Assembly (NCBI GenBank): GCA_013393545.1
Contig: JABXHG010000572.1
Location: 1 to 64,000, forward strand
Source: Alteromonadaceae bacterium
GTDB taxonomy: Bacteria > Pseudomonadota > Gammaproteobacteria > Pseudomonadales > Oleiphilaceae
Length of the DNA stretch: 64,000 nucleotides
Direction of reading: 5' to 3'
In this document: positions 36,342-44,991 of the stretch, in pieces
Layout of the letters: each line of letters starts with the position of its first letter
Numbering within the stretch: the first letter of the stretch is position 1
The notes under the pieces: model-generated
What the model was told of the DNA's origin: nothing
Database searches by the model: none
What the model saw: only the letters and a program-made list of their open reading frames with translations
Position numbers and translations under genes: made by a program

Positions 36342-37301
36342 TTACTCGGCACCTTCGGCGCGCTCAATCATCGTCTCGTCCAGAAATTCTCGGTAGTAGC
36401 CCGGCACGCTGTAGCTCAGCCCTTCCCGCTCGAACAGATCGTGCATCTCACCGCTTTTCACCAGTCGGTCCATGATCGCTTCAAGGGCATAACCAAACTG
36501 GCGATGGGTGTGCTTGATGGCCATACCCACGTCCCAGACTTGCTTGCCGATACCCGGAAAGCCGTTGTCCGCCAGCTTAAAATCGTCATTTTCCGCTTTG
36601 CCCAGTTCGTGATCGATTTCTGCGCGCATGCCCATCACCGCACTGACCTCACCCTCATGCATGGCGTCAAAGGCGTCGCCCACGTTGGGGTAGTGCCGTA
36701 CCTGGTTGCGCATTCGGCCGCCAAAGGCGGAGCTCAGGTAAAAGTCCGGCAGGGTGTCGATTTCCACACCGATCGGGTGGTACTGGAACTTGGCGACGGT
36801 CTCCACCGATTCCAGCTTTTCGGGGTTGAAGGCAATCTGCCAGGAGGCCTGCTGGTAGGGCCCGAACAGCACCACCTGTTCATTGATGTACTCGCCGGTG
36901 GAGTCCTGCATGTAGGCGTACTGTTTGTCGTACGGCACCCGCAGCATCACGTCGGCCAAGCGTTGCTTGGCCAGGTAATGCCCTTTCCAGACGTTGTTGC
37001 GCAGGTCATCGCCAAGATTCTCGTCTGGAGTGATCCAGTGCACGATGAAGTCCACGCCCATTTCTTCGGCAATGCGCTTGCCAATGGCAATATCAATGCC
37101 CCGAGGTTCGCCATCCACCTCATAGGAATACGGTGGAAAATCCTCGTAAACCCCCACTTTCAGGTAGCCAGAGTCCAGAATGATGTCGTAAGTGCGTTCG
37201 GCAGGACGGTTCAGCAGCTTGTCGCCGTCGTCTACCTCTTGAGCCAAAGCCACCTGGGCCAACATCAGCAAAGCAAGAATCTGAGACAGTATTTTTTTCA
37301 T
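36342..37301 (-). CDS. pedG: Quinoprotein-associated periplasmic binding protein PedG
   Basis: A 319-residue family-3 solute-binding-like protein of the MoxJ/XoxJ group found beside PQQ dehydrogenases. Signal peptide 1-20 (ending ALAQ). Typical segments are LKVGVYEDFPPYSYEVDGEPRGID and GMAIKHTHRQ. No ABC partner is adjacent; XoxJ proteins are thought to help activate the quinoprotein or its cytochrome interaction. Start at ATG 37301 with GGGAGA upstream. Located 79 bp after pedF on the same strand, with a GC hairpin (37322-37342) between. Confidence 0.85.
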   Translation of the reverse strand: MKKILSQILALLMLAQVALAQEVDDGDKLLNRPAERTYDIILDSGYLKVGVYEDFPPYSYEVDGEPRGIDIAIGKRIAEEMGVDFIVHWITPDENLGDDLRNNVWKGHYLAKQRLADVMLRVPYDKQYAYMQDSTGEYINEQVVLFGPYQQASWQIAFNPEKLESVETVAKFQYHPIGVEIDTLPDFYLSSAFGGRMRNQVRHYPNVGDAFDAMHEGEVSAVMGMRAEIDHELGKAENDDFKLADNGFPGIGKQVWDVGMAIKHTHRQFGYALEAIMDRLVKSGEMHDLFEREGLSYSVPGYYREFLDETMIERAEGAE

Positions 37302-37380
37302 TGTTTTCTCCCAACGACAAAGGGCCGGCACAAGGCCGGCCCGAATTCAGGCATTAAATAGCGATGCTGCGGCCGTAAAC

Positions 37381-37806
37381 TTACGGCTTTGGCAGAGATT
37401 CCACATAGCTGCGGATCGCCCACATTGCGTTCTGATCCATGCTCTTCTTCCAGGAAGGCATGCCCCGGTCGGTGCCGTTCATGACCCGGCCGATGAAATA
37501 TTCGTCGTCCCATTCGGTCAGTTCGCGCAGGTCCGGTGTCAGACCACCGGACATGGCGCGAATGCCATGGCAGGCAGCGCAGTTACCGGCGTAGGCACTC
37601 TCACCAATTTTGATGGCCTGGGCGTTGTACTCGCCGTACTCGTTGCCTTCACGGAACGGATTTTCGTAGCGCACTTCGTCTCCCAGTGATGGCAGATTGC
37701 CCGTATCCACATCCTGTGGTGTAACGTTTCCGTGCGCGCTTGCCAGGCCGGCCAGCCCGAGCATGGATGCAGCCACCAATGCTTTGAGTGAAATGGACAT
37801 TGCCAT
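37381..37806 (-). CDS. pedF: Cytochrome c550 PedF/ExaB
   Basis: A 141-residue periplasmic monohaem cytochrome c: signal peptide (1-24, ending ASA), haem motif C76-A-A-C79-H80, and the probable axial methionine M116 in GTDRGMPSWKK. It is the usual electron acceptor of PQQ ethanol dehydrogenases and hands electrons to a terminal oxidase. Start at 37806 has GAGAGG upstream; ATG two codons later is an alternative. It is divergent from pedE across a 369-bp control region. Confidence 0.92.
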   Translation of the reverse strand: MAMSISLKALVAASMLGLAGLASAHGNVTPQDVDTGNLPSLGDEVRYENPFREGNEYGEYNAQAIKIGESAYAGNCAACHGIRAMSGGLTPDLRELTEWDDEYFIGRVMNGTDRGMPSWKKSMDQNAMWAIRSYVESLPKP

Positions 37807-38175
37807 GGTTACTACCTCTCTTATTGGATTTCTTTCGGTCAGCCTTTGGATTTTTGGAAATGCCAACCTGCTGGAAACAAGTCTAAAAATCCGGCTACCT
37901 GTTCCGAATGCCACTTTCGCGCTTTTGGGGTAGTTCCTTGGTAGTAAACGGTGAGAGCGAAGGCCAAAGCACGATAGCCCGGTGAAAGCGGCAAAAACCT
38001 GCTTTTTATCAACAAGAAGCCTTTAGTTCGGGAAGTTCTCCCGGCGTTTCATGGCATTTTCCCGATCCTCCCCGGCGTTTTTCCGTCGCCATTTGTCGAC
38101 GCTGAGGCCAATACTCGAGACGTCTTCGCCATGTGCGCGACAGATGGTGACAACAAAAAACCAAGGGAAACGATT
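37807..38175. promoter_or_regulatory. Divergent pedF/pedE control region
   Basis: The 369-bp gap has no gene. It contains a dyad AGTTC-CTTG-GTAGT at 37932-37945, related to sites before pqqA and the pedS2/pedA1 genes, and a pair of CCCGGCGTTT repeats near 38039-38085. The pedE ribosome site (AGGGA) is at 38164-38168. Confidence 0.55.
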
Positions 38176-40029
38176 ATGACTATTCAACGAAAGAAGCGTC
38201 CGCTTCTGCGCGGCATCAGCCTGGCGCTGGCGCTGGGTTCGACAGCGGGCCTGGCCCTGCAGGCTCAGGCCAAAGACGTGACCTGGGAAGACATTGCAAA
38301 CGACGCCCAGACGCCGGAAAACGTACTGGGTTACGGTATCGGGCCAAAGGCCCAGCGCTATAGTCCGATGACCACGATCAACCGGGACAACATCGAGCGA
38401 CTCGTCCCGGCCTGGTCTTTTTCTTTCGGTGATGAGAAACAACGTGGCCAGGAAACCCAGGCTCTGGTTCACGATGGCATTATTTACGTTACCGGTTCGT
38501 ACTCCCGCCTTTGGGCGCTGGATGCCAAAACCGGCGAGCGCCTGTGGGAATACAACCACCGCTTGCCAGAGGGCATTCGCCCCTGTTGTGACGTGGTTAA
38601 CCGGGGTGCCGCCATCTTTGGCGACAAAGTCTTCTTCGGCACTCTGGATGCCGGCATCGTGGCTCTGAACAAAGACACCGGTGACATCGTCTGGCGTGAG
38701 AAGTTTGCCGATCACGAAGCCGGCTACACCATGACCGGCGCACCGGTGCTGGTCAAAGACAAGGAAAGCGGCAAAGTGCTGTTGATTCACGGTTCTTCTG
38801 GTGATGAATTCGGCGTGGTGGGCAAGTTGTTTGCCCGTGACCCGAATACCGGGGAAGAAATCTGGATGCGTCCGTTCGTGGAAGGCCACTATGGCCGCCT
38901 GAACGGTGAGAAGAGTACCCCGACTGGTGATCCGCGTGCGCCGAGTTGGCCGGATGATCCCAACACCGAAACCGGCAAGGTGGAAGCCTGGAGCCACGGT
39001 GGCGGCGCCCCCTGGCAGAGCGCCAGCTTTGATGTGGAAACCAACACCATCATCGTCGGCGCGGGTAACCCGGCCCCCTGGAACACCTGGGCACGGACGT
39101 CTCCGGGCGGTGATCCGGCCGATTACGACAACCTCTACACCTCCGGTCAGGTGGGCGTAGACCCGACCACCGGCGAAGTGAAGTGGTTCTACCAGCACAC
39201 CCCGAACGATGCCTGGGATTTCTCCGGCAACAACGAGCTGGTGCTGTTTGAATACGATGAAGACGGAGAGACCGTAAAAGCGACGGCACACGCCGACCGT
39301 AACGGCTTCTTCTATGTGGTCGACCGTGAAAACGGCGAATTCAAGAAAGGCTTTCCGTTTGTGGACAATATCACCTGGGCCGAGCGCATTGGTGAAGACG
39401 GTCGCCCGGTAGAGCGTGACGGCCAGCGTCCGCCACCCGTACCGGAAGGCGAAACCCGTGGCGAAGCCATCGAAGTGTCCCCGCCGTTCCTGGGTGGCAA
39501 GAACTGGAACCCGATGGCCTACAGTCAGGACACCGGCCTGTTCTACGTACCGGCCAACCACTGGAAAGAAGACTACTGGACCGAGGAAGTGACCTACAAG
39601 AAAGGCGCGGCGTATCTGGGCCAGGGCTTCCGCATCAAGCGCATGTACGACGATCACGTTGGCATTCTGCGGGCCATGAACCCGGTCACCGGCGAGATCG
39701 AGTGGGAGCACAAGGAAAAGATGCCGCTGTGGTCCGGCGTTCTGACCACCAAAGGTGGCCTGGTATTCACCGGCACCGGCGACGGTTACCTGAAGGCGTT
39801 TGATTCCGAAACCGGTGAAGAGCTGTGGAAGTTCCAGACCGGCTCGGGAATCATCTCCTCGCCGATCACCTGGGAAATGGACGGTGAGCAGTACGTCGGC
39901 ATTGCTTCGGGCTACGGCGGCGCGGTACCGCTGTGGGGCGGCGACATGGCCGAGCTGACCAAGCCGATCTCACAAGGTGGTTCGTTCTGGGTCTTCAAGC
40001 TGCCCTCCTGGGCACAAGCCTCGAACTGA
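38176..40029 (+). CDS. pedE: PQQ alcohol dehydrogenase PedE/ExaA, calcium type
   Basis: A 617-residue periplasmic quinoprotein: signal peptide (1-32), eight-bladed propeller, adjacent cysteines C137-C138 (PCCDVV), metal ligands in SSGDEFGVVG and GAGNPAPWN, and catalytic D348 in WDFSGNNEL. Position +2 from the catalytic Asp is S350, as in calcium-dependent ethanol dehydrogenases such as ExaA, in contrast to Asp in PedH. I start at ATG 38176 (AGGGA upstream); an ATG at 38131 would put a hydrophilic leader before the signal peptide. A terminator follows. Confidence 0.95.
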   Translation: MTIQRKKRPLLRGISLALALGSTAGLALQAQAKDVTWEDIANDAQTPENVLGYGIGPKAQRYSPMTTINRDNIERLVPAWSFSFGDEKQRGQETQALVHDGIIYVTGSYSRLWALDAKTGERLWEYNHRLPEGIRPCCDVVNRGAAIFGDKVFFGTLDAGIVALNKDTGDIVWREKFADHEAGYTMTGAPVLVKDKESGKVLLIHGSSGDEFGVVGKLFARDPNTGEEIWMRPFVEGHYGRLNGEKSTPTGDPRAPSWPDDPNTETGKVEAWSHGGGAPWQSASFDVETNTIIVGAGNPAPWNTWARTSPGGDPADYDNLYTSGQVGVDPTTGEVKWFYQHTPNDAWDFSGNNELVLFEYDEDGETVKATAHADRNGFFYVVDRENGEFKKGFPFVDNITWAERIGEDGRPVERDGQRPPPVPEGETRGEAIEVSPPFLGGKNWNPMAYSQDTGLFYVPANHWKEDYWTEEVTYKKGAAYLGQGFRIKRMYDDHVGILRAMNPVTGEIEWEHKEKMPLWSGVLTTKGGLVFTGTGDGYLKAFDSETGEELWKFQTGSGIISSPITWEMDGEQYVGIASGYGGAVPLWGGDMAELTKPISQGGSFWVFKLPSWAQASN

Positions 40030-40043
40030 TCCGTGACCCCGGT

Positions 40044-40075
40044 AAGGGCCCGGCCACCGGCCAGGCCCTTTTTTC
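40044..40075 (+). terminator. Terminator of pedE
   Basis: AAGGGCC and GGCCCTT pair around a GC-rich loop and are followed by a T-run. It lies between pedE and pedD, so pedD may need its own promoter or read-through. Confidence 0.8.
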
Positions 40076-40096
40076 TTCCAGATCGGGAGTGCATTC

Positions 40097-40753
40097 ATGA
40101 AAACTATCATCACCTCATCCCTGTTGCTTCTGGCCGCCGCGCCGGCTCTGGCCGGTGACTATCAGGCCGACTACGATCCGGTACCGGAAATCAACGGCTG
40201 CAAGCTCGATCGCAAGGCCGAGTGCCCCGGCGTCGACCTCAGCGGCGCGGATCTGTCGAACCTGAATCTGCGCGAGGCCAACTTTCGCGGGGCAAACTTC
40301 GAAGGTGCCAATCTGAGCCACACCGGCCTGCGTGGGGCCAACCTTGATGGCGCCAATTTGGACAACGTCACCGGCTATCGCGTGCAGCTTTACCGGGCCA
40401 GCATGCGCGGAGCGTCCGCCAGAAACGCCGAATTGCAGGGCCTTGAAGGCCAATACCTGTTTGCTCAGGGGGCGGACTTCAGTGGTGCGAATCTGGCCGG
40501 TGCGAACTTCGATCACTCACGGTTCTCCGGTGCAACGTTGCGCAACGCGGACCTCACGTTCAGCAGTTTCGAGATTTCCTGGCTGCCGAAGGCCGATCTG
40601 TTCGGTGCGAATCTGACCGGCGCGAATCTGCAGGAAGCCAAGCTCGGACGCGCGAATCTGGCCGAGGCGAACATGACCGCCGCTCGGATTCACTACGCCA
40701 CGTTTGAGGGCACATACATGGAGGGCTGCACTGCCTGCCCGTTTGACTGGTAA
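40097..40753 (+). CDS. pedD: Exported pentapeptide-repeat protein PedD
   Basis: A 218-residue protein with a signal peptide (1-19, ending ALAG) and about 25 A(D/N)LxX pentapeptide repeats (about 50-210; for example ADLSNLNLREANFRGANF) that should fold as a right-handed quadrilateral beta-helix. Cysteines occur only at the ends: two in the N-terminal NGCKLDRKAECPG and two in the C-terminal GCTACPFDW, suggesting disulfide caps or metal binding. Pseudomonas ped clusters have a similar gene at this position; its function is unknown. Confidence 0.88.
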   Translation: MKTIITSSLLLLAAAPALAGDYQADYDPVPEINGCKLDRKAECPGVDLSGADLSNLNLREANFRGANFEGANLSHTGLRGANLDGANLDNVTGYRVQLYRASMRGASARNAELQGLEGQYLFAQGADFSGANLAGANFDHSRFSGATLRNADLTFSSFEISWLPKADLFGANLTGANLQEAKLGRANLAEANMTAARIHYATFEGTYMEGCTACPFDW

Positions 40754-40765
40754 CCCTGCCGGGCG

Positions 40766-41422
40766 TCATGCACGCCCGGCGTTATCCAGCTGGCCATAGC
40801 GCACCAGCCCGGCATCCACCGCCAGGTGCATCAGCTCAATGGAGGAGCTGACCTGCAGTTTGCTTTTCAACCCGGCCAGATGGTTCGATACCGTCTTGCT
40901 GCTCACGCACAGATGCTCGGCAATGCCCGGAACGTTCTCGCCCCTTGCGTACATCATTAATACTTCCATCTCACGCTGCGTCATGTCCTTGAGTCGCTGA
41001 TCTATGGGCCGTTCGTGGTTCATCGCCAGACGCGTGGCAATCGGATGCTCAATGTAGGCCTGCCCGGCGGCTACCCGTTTGACCGCTTCTGTCAGCTCTT
41101 CCGGTGCACAGTTCTTGGAGACAAATCCCAGCCCGCCCACGTCCAGTGCCTGGCGCACCATGGGCAGCTCATCGTGCATGGTGAAGAACAGAATGGCGGC
41201 GTTGCGCCAGCGTTGGCGCAGTCGGCGGGCGACCTCCAGGCCGGAAATGTCTGGCAGCCCCATGTCCAGCACCACGACGTCCGGGCGCAACTCGCCGAAA
41301 CGGGTCACCGCTCCCTGACCGGTTTCCACTTCTGTGATTGCCACGGCGGGCAGCATGGAGCGCAGCAGGTTGGCAATGCCCTGGCGCACCACTTGATGAT
41401 CATCAACCAGTAACAGTTTCAC
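40766..41422 (-). CDS. pedR2: LuxR-type response regulator PedR2
   Basis: A 218-residue NarL/FixJ response regulator: receiver domain (1-120) with phospho-acceptor D53 (VVVLDMGLPD) and a C-terminal LuxR helix-turn-helix (about 150-210, GIAEHLCVSSKTVSNHLAGL). I use GTG 41422, which overlaps the kinase stop by 4 bp and has GGGAGGT upstream; there is no better ATG. In Pseudomonas putida PedS2/PedR2 mediates the lanthanide switch between pedE and pedH. It is a candidate binder of the 14-bp dyads. A GC hairpin (about 40758-40781) overlaps the 3' end. Confidence 0.9.
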   Translation of the reverse strand: MKLLLVDDHQVVRQGIANLLRSMLPAVAITEVETGQGAVTRFGELRPDVVVLDMGLPDISGLEVARRLRQRWRNAAILFFTMHDELPMVRQALDVGGLGFVSKNCAPEELTEAVKRVAAGQAYIEHPIATRLAMNHERPIDQRLKDMTQREMEVLMMYARGENVPGIAEHLCVSSKTVSNHLAGLKSKLQVSSSIELMHLAVDAGLVRYGQLDNAGRA

Positions 41423-42648
41423 GCAGTACCTCCCGGTGTTGGCATCATGCGGGACAAAGGCACAGCCAGGCGTACCTGGGTGCCCCGCCCGACAAGGCTG
41501 TAAATTTGAACATTCCCACCCAGGCATCTCGCCCGCTCACGCATGGACCGCATCCCCAGCCCGGCGTTTGCAGGCAGTTGTTCGTGGCCTACGCCGTCGT
41601 CGCTGATTTCAACGCTCAGCAACCGGGACGTGGTGGCCACGGCCAGTGAGGCACAGGAGGCATCGGCATGGCGGGAAATGTTATTTAGCGCTTCCTGCAG
41701 GAAGCGGTAGAGATGGGTCTGCTGTTCACCGCTGAATTCCGGCAGGCGCTCATCCAGCTCCAGGTGGCACGGCAAGCCGCTGAGTTGCTGCCACTGCTCT
41801 GCCAGATGGCGAATGGCACTGGCTAGCCCCAGTTGCTCCATCACCAGCGGGTGCAGGTCCTGCAACAGGTGCCGGAAATGCTGCTGAACGGTCTCGCAAT
41901 GACTGGCTAATTCCCGAGCCTGCTGTTTTTGTTTCGAGCTCAGACCGGGGTCGTACAGCAGGCTCTGAGCTTGAGCTCGCATGCCCGTCAGGTACTGGCC
42001 CAGATCGTCGTGCAGTACCCGGGCAATGTGCTCGCGCTCCCGGTCTTGCAGCTGCAGCAGTTCATTCATCAGTCGGCTGACGGTCTGTTGTTCCGTTTCA
42101 AGCGCTTCGGCCATGGCATTAAACCGGCCCACCAGCGTGTCCAGCTCGCGCTCGCTCTGGCGCGGCAGCCGGGCCGTCAGGCGGCCTTCGGAGACCGCCT
42201 CCATGGCCCGGGCCAGTCGCTCCAGCACGCCCATTCCCCGGTGCACCATCAGATAGAGCGATACAAAGCACAACAACATGCCCAGCACATACGCGCCGGA
42301 AACCAGCAAAAAGCCCTCCCAGATTTCCTCGACCTCGTCCGCCGGGTCCAGCCGCCAACCGTTGATCACCGGAGTCGAGCCCGTGTCCGAGATCAGCGAC
42401 GCAAACCAGACCGGCACCTCGTCGTGGTCCTCTGCCGGCTCGGAGGCCGGGCGCAGATGACGAAACGCATGGCTGACGGTCGGTGTCAGACGTCCCGGCG
42501 CGTCCAGGTTTCGAGACAGAGCCGACACGCCGGCCAGCTCCCGCCGGATGTCCTCGCGGGCCTGATCCACATAAAATAAAGCGCCGATGCCGTACACGAT
42601 CACAAAGACCGCCAGCATCAGCAGGGCTATTTTCCGGTACACCGTCAT
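41419..42648 (-). CDS. pedS2: Sensor histidine kinase PedS2
   Basis: A 409-residue membrane kinase of the NarX/UhpB type: membrane segment (about 8-27), periplasmic sensor loop (about 28-120), second membrane segment (about 126-148), HAMP (about 150-205), HisKA_3 with the phospho-His in EHIARVLHDDLGQYL, and a C-terminal ATPase domain with AGLGMRSMRERA. The periplasmic loop is acidic (SEPAEDHDEVPV; DPADEVEEIWEG), fitting metal sensing. Start at ATG 42648 (GGAA upstream); a GTG at 42681 is also open. Coupled to pedR2 and divergent from pedA1. Confidence 0.9.
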   Translation of the reverse strand: MTVYRKIALLMLAVFVIVYGIGALFYVDQAREDIRRELAGVSALSRNLDAPGRLTPTVSHAFRHLRPASEPAEDHDEVPVWFASLISDTGSTPVINGWRLDPADEVEEIWEGFLLVSGAYVLGMLLCFVSLYLMVHRGMGVLERLARAMEAVSEGRLTARLPRQSERELDTLVGRFNAMAEALETEQQTVSRLMNELLQLQDREREHIARVLHDDLGQYLTGMRAQAQSLLYDPGLSSKQKQQARELASHCETVQQHFRHLLQDLHPLVMEQLGLASAIRHLAEQWQQLSGLPCHLELDERLPEFSGEQQTHLYRFLQEALNNISRHADASCASLAVATTSRLLSVEISDDGVGHEQLPANAGLGMRSMRERARCLGGNVQIYSLVGRGTQVRLAVPLSRMMPTPGGTA

Positions 42649-42713
42649 GGCTGCGTTCCAGGGTCGTTCAGAGATTGTCACTCCATGCTACGGCGGAGCC
42701 TGCGGACCGGAAT

Positions 42714-42727
42714 AGTTCTTTAGTACT
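42714..42727. promoter_or_regulatory. Near-perfect dyad between pedS2 and pedA1
   Basis: AGTTC-TTTA-GTACT is the most symmetric copy of the recurring motif. It lies 66 bp before pedS2 and 81 bp before pedA1, placed to act on both. Confidence 0.6.
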
Positions 42728-42807
42728 GCACCTTTCCTACTTTCTGAATATTTCCGGGCGCTGATGCCTTCTCTAAGCTGAGAGCATAATAAAAACCGGA
42801 GGTTGCC

Positions 42808-43980
42808 ATGTCTTTTCTCCCCCGGGCCGCAGGCACCACACTGGCGGCTCTGACAGGTTTTGCATCGTTTCAGGCTCACGCACTGGACGTGCAGATCGGC
42901 TACATTCAGTTTGAACCGGACCAGGGCCCGGTGCTCTCGAACGTGATTCCGGAACCGGAAGACGCAGGCCTGCGCGGTGCCGAACTGGCGATCGCCGATA
43001 ACAGCACCACCGGCCGTTTCCTGGGCCAGACTTACACCCTGCAGGCGCAGGTGACCGATTCCGAGGCCGACGCTCTGGCCGCGTTTGACACGCTCCGCGC
43101 GCAGGGCACGTCGGTGTTCGTGGTGAACGCCCCGGCCAACACGCTGCAGGCGATGACCGAACAAGCCGGCGATGACGTGCTGCTGTTCAACGCCGGCGCC
43201 AAAGACGATGCGCTGCGCACCGGCGAATGCCACGTTAACCTGCTGCACACCATGCCCAGCTACGCCATGCTGACCGACGCGCTGGGCCAGTGGCTGAATC
43301 AGCGCCGCTGGGAAGAGGTTTTCCTGATCACCGGCCCGACCGACGCGGATCAGGGCTGGGCCGACGCCTTCCGGCGTTCGGCCAAGCGCTTCGGCCTGGA
43401 AATTGTCGAAGACAAGCCGTGGACCTTTGACGCCGACCTGCGCCGATCAGCCTCCAAAGAACTGCCGCTGTTCACCCAGGCGGACGACTACGATGCCGTA
43501 GTGGTGGCAGACGTGCGGGGCGATTTTGGCGAATACGTGCCGTTCAATACCTGGCTTCCGCGCCCGGTGGTGGGTACCCAGGGCATGTCGCCGGTGACCT
43601 GGCACTTCACCATTGAAAACTGGGGTGCCGGTCAGCTGCAGAACCGTTTCCGGGAGCTGGCCGGGCGTGAGATCACTGGTGAAGACTACGCCGTCTGGGC
43701 AGCCATTCGGGCACTGGGCACTGCCGTCACCAGCCTGGATACCGCCGAGCCAAAAGCACTGCGTGATTACCTGTTCAGCGACCAGTTCCAGCTGGCGGCG
43801 TTCAAGGGGCGCAAGCTGAGCTTCCGGGATTGGAATGGCCAGCTGCGCCAGCCAATTCCCCTGACCCACCCCCGAAGTCTAGTGGCGATCGCCCCGTTCG
43901 AGGGGTACCTGCACCCCAGAACCGAAATGGACACCCTGGGTTTTGACAAGCCCGAAAGCGAATGCCGGATCAACAACTGA
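42808..43980 (+). CDS. pedA1: Periplasmic binding protein PedA1
   Basis: A 390-residue exported protein: signal peptide (1-25, ending AHA) and two lobes resembling branched-chain amino-acid-type binding proteins (type I fold), as in the subfamily tied to PQQ alcohol dehydrogenase systems. Segments include GYIQFEPDQGPVLSNVIPEP, LFNAGAKDDALR and EDYAVWAAIRALG. In Pseudomonas putida PedA1A2BC was reported to be needed for efficient lanthanide-dependent growth. First gene of pedA1-A2-B-C; GGAGG precedes the ATG. Confidence 0.88.
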   Translation: MSFLPRAAGTTLAALTGFASFQAHALDVQIGYIQFEPDQGPVLSNVIPEPEDAGLRGAELAIADNSTTGRFLGQTYTLQAQVTDSEADALAAFDTLRAQGTSVFVVNAPANTLQAMTEQAGDDVLLFNAGAKDDALRTGECHVNLLHTMPSYAMLTDALGQWLNQRRWEEVFLITGPTDADQGWADAFRRSAKRFGLEIVEDKPWTFDADLRRSASKELPLFTQADDYDAVVVADVRGDFGEYVPFNTWLPRPVVGTQGMSPVTWHFTIENWGAGQLQNRFRELAGREITGEDYAVWAAIRALGTAVTSLDTAEPKALRDYLFSDQFQLAAFKGRKLSFRDWNGQLRQPIPLTHPRSLVAIAPFEGYLHPRTEMDTLGFDKPESECRINN

Positions 43981-44016
43981 CCGCCGTCGCCACTGACAAC
44001 AATAAGGAGCCCTACC

Positions 44017-44991
44017 ATGAACTCGTTGTTTAAACAGACCGCCCTGGCCGCCATGATCGGTCTTTCCGCCCCGGCCATGGCCAGCCTGGCTTACGTGTCC
44101 AACGAAAAAGACGACACGATTTCCATCATCGACACCGAGACCCAGAGCGTGGTGGAAACCATCGATGTGGGTCAGCGCCCTCGCGGCATCTTGCTCTCGA
44201 AGGACTACACCAAGCTGTACATCTGCGCCAGTGACGACGACACCGTGCAGGTGCTGGATCTGGCCACCCGCAAGATTGTCGATACCCTGCCCTCCGGCGA
44301 AGACCCGGAGCAGTTCTCGCTGCACCCGAACAACCGGCACCTGTACATCGCCAACGAGGACGATGCGATTGTGACCGTGGTGGATGTGGAGACCAAGGAC
44401 GTGCTGGCCCAGATCGATGTGGGTATCGAGCCTGAAGGCATGGCCGTCAGCCCGGACGGCAAGTGGGCGGTGAATACCTCCGAAACCACCAGCATGCTGC
44501 ACTGGATCAACACCGAGACCTTCGAGATCGAGAAGAACATCGTGGTGGGCCAACGCCCGCGTCACGTCGAGTTCACCAACGACAGCAAAATTGCCTGGGC
44601 CTCGGCCGAGATCGGCGGCACTGTGCACATTATTGATGTGGACAACCTGGAGCAGATTCACGAGATGACCTTCAAGGTCCCGGGCGTGAACCAGGACAGG
44701 GTCCAGCCGGTGGGCATCGAGCTCACATCTGATGGCAAGTACGCCTTTGTGGCACTCGGGCCTTCCAACCACGTGGCCGTGGTGGACGCCCAGACCTATG
44801 AGGTGCTCGACTACCTGCTGGTGGGCAGCCGGGTGTGGCAGCTGGACCTGGATAAGGACGAAAAGCATTTGTACACCACCAATGGGGTGTCTGGTGATAT
44901 CTCGGTGATTGATGTGGAAGATCTGAAGGTCATTAAATCCATTAAAGTGGGCCGCTATCCCTGGGGTGTGGTCATCGATCCCACGTCATGA
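44017..44991 (+). CDS. pedA2: YVTN beta-propeller protein PedA2
   Basis: A 324-residue exported protein: signal peptide (1-22, ending AMAS) then seven YVTN-type repeats, for example DTETQSVVETIDVGQRPRGI and SPDGKWAVNTSE, forming a beta-propeller. It belongs to the group annotated as PQQ-dependent catabolism-associated propeller proteins. Many acidic residues face the loops, which would suit metal or protein binding. It overlaps pedB by 4 bp. Confidence 0.9.
   Translation: MNSLFKQTALAAMIGLSAPAMASLAYVSNEKDDTISIIDTETQSVVETIDVGQRPRGILLSKDYTKLYICASDDDTVQVLDLATRKIVDTLPSGEDPEQFSLHPNNRHLYIANEDDAIVTVVDVETKDVLAQIDVGIEPEGMAVSPDGKWAVNTSETTSMLHWINTETFEIEKNIVVGQRPRHVEFTNDSKIAWASAEIGGTVHIIDVDNLEQIHEMTFKVPGVNQDRVQPVGIELTSDGKYAFVALGPSNHVAVVDAQTYEVLDYLLVGSRVWQLDLDKDEKHLYTTNGVSGDISVIDVEDLKVIKSIKVGRYPWGVVIDPTS

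Noticed and set aside
36327..37361. A 344-codon plus-strand frame opposite pedG
   Set aside because: His/Val-rich reverse image of pedG with no family features.
38023..39711. A 562-codon open frame antisense to pedE
   Set aside because: It mirrors the codon structure of pedE, which has full family motifs; the antisense product has no recognisable domain and its length is explained by GC-rich third positions.
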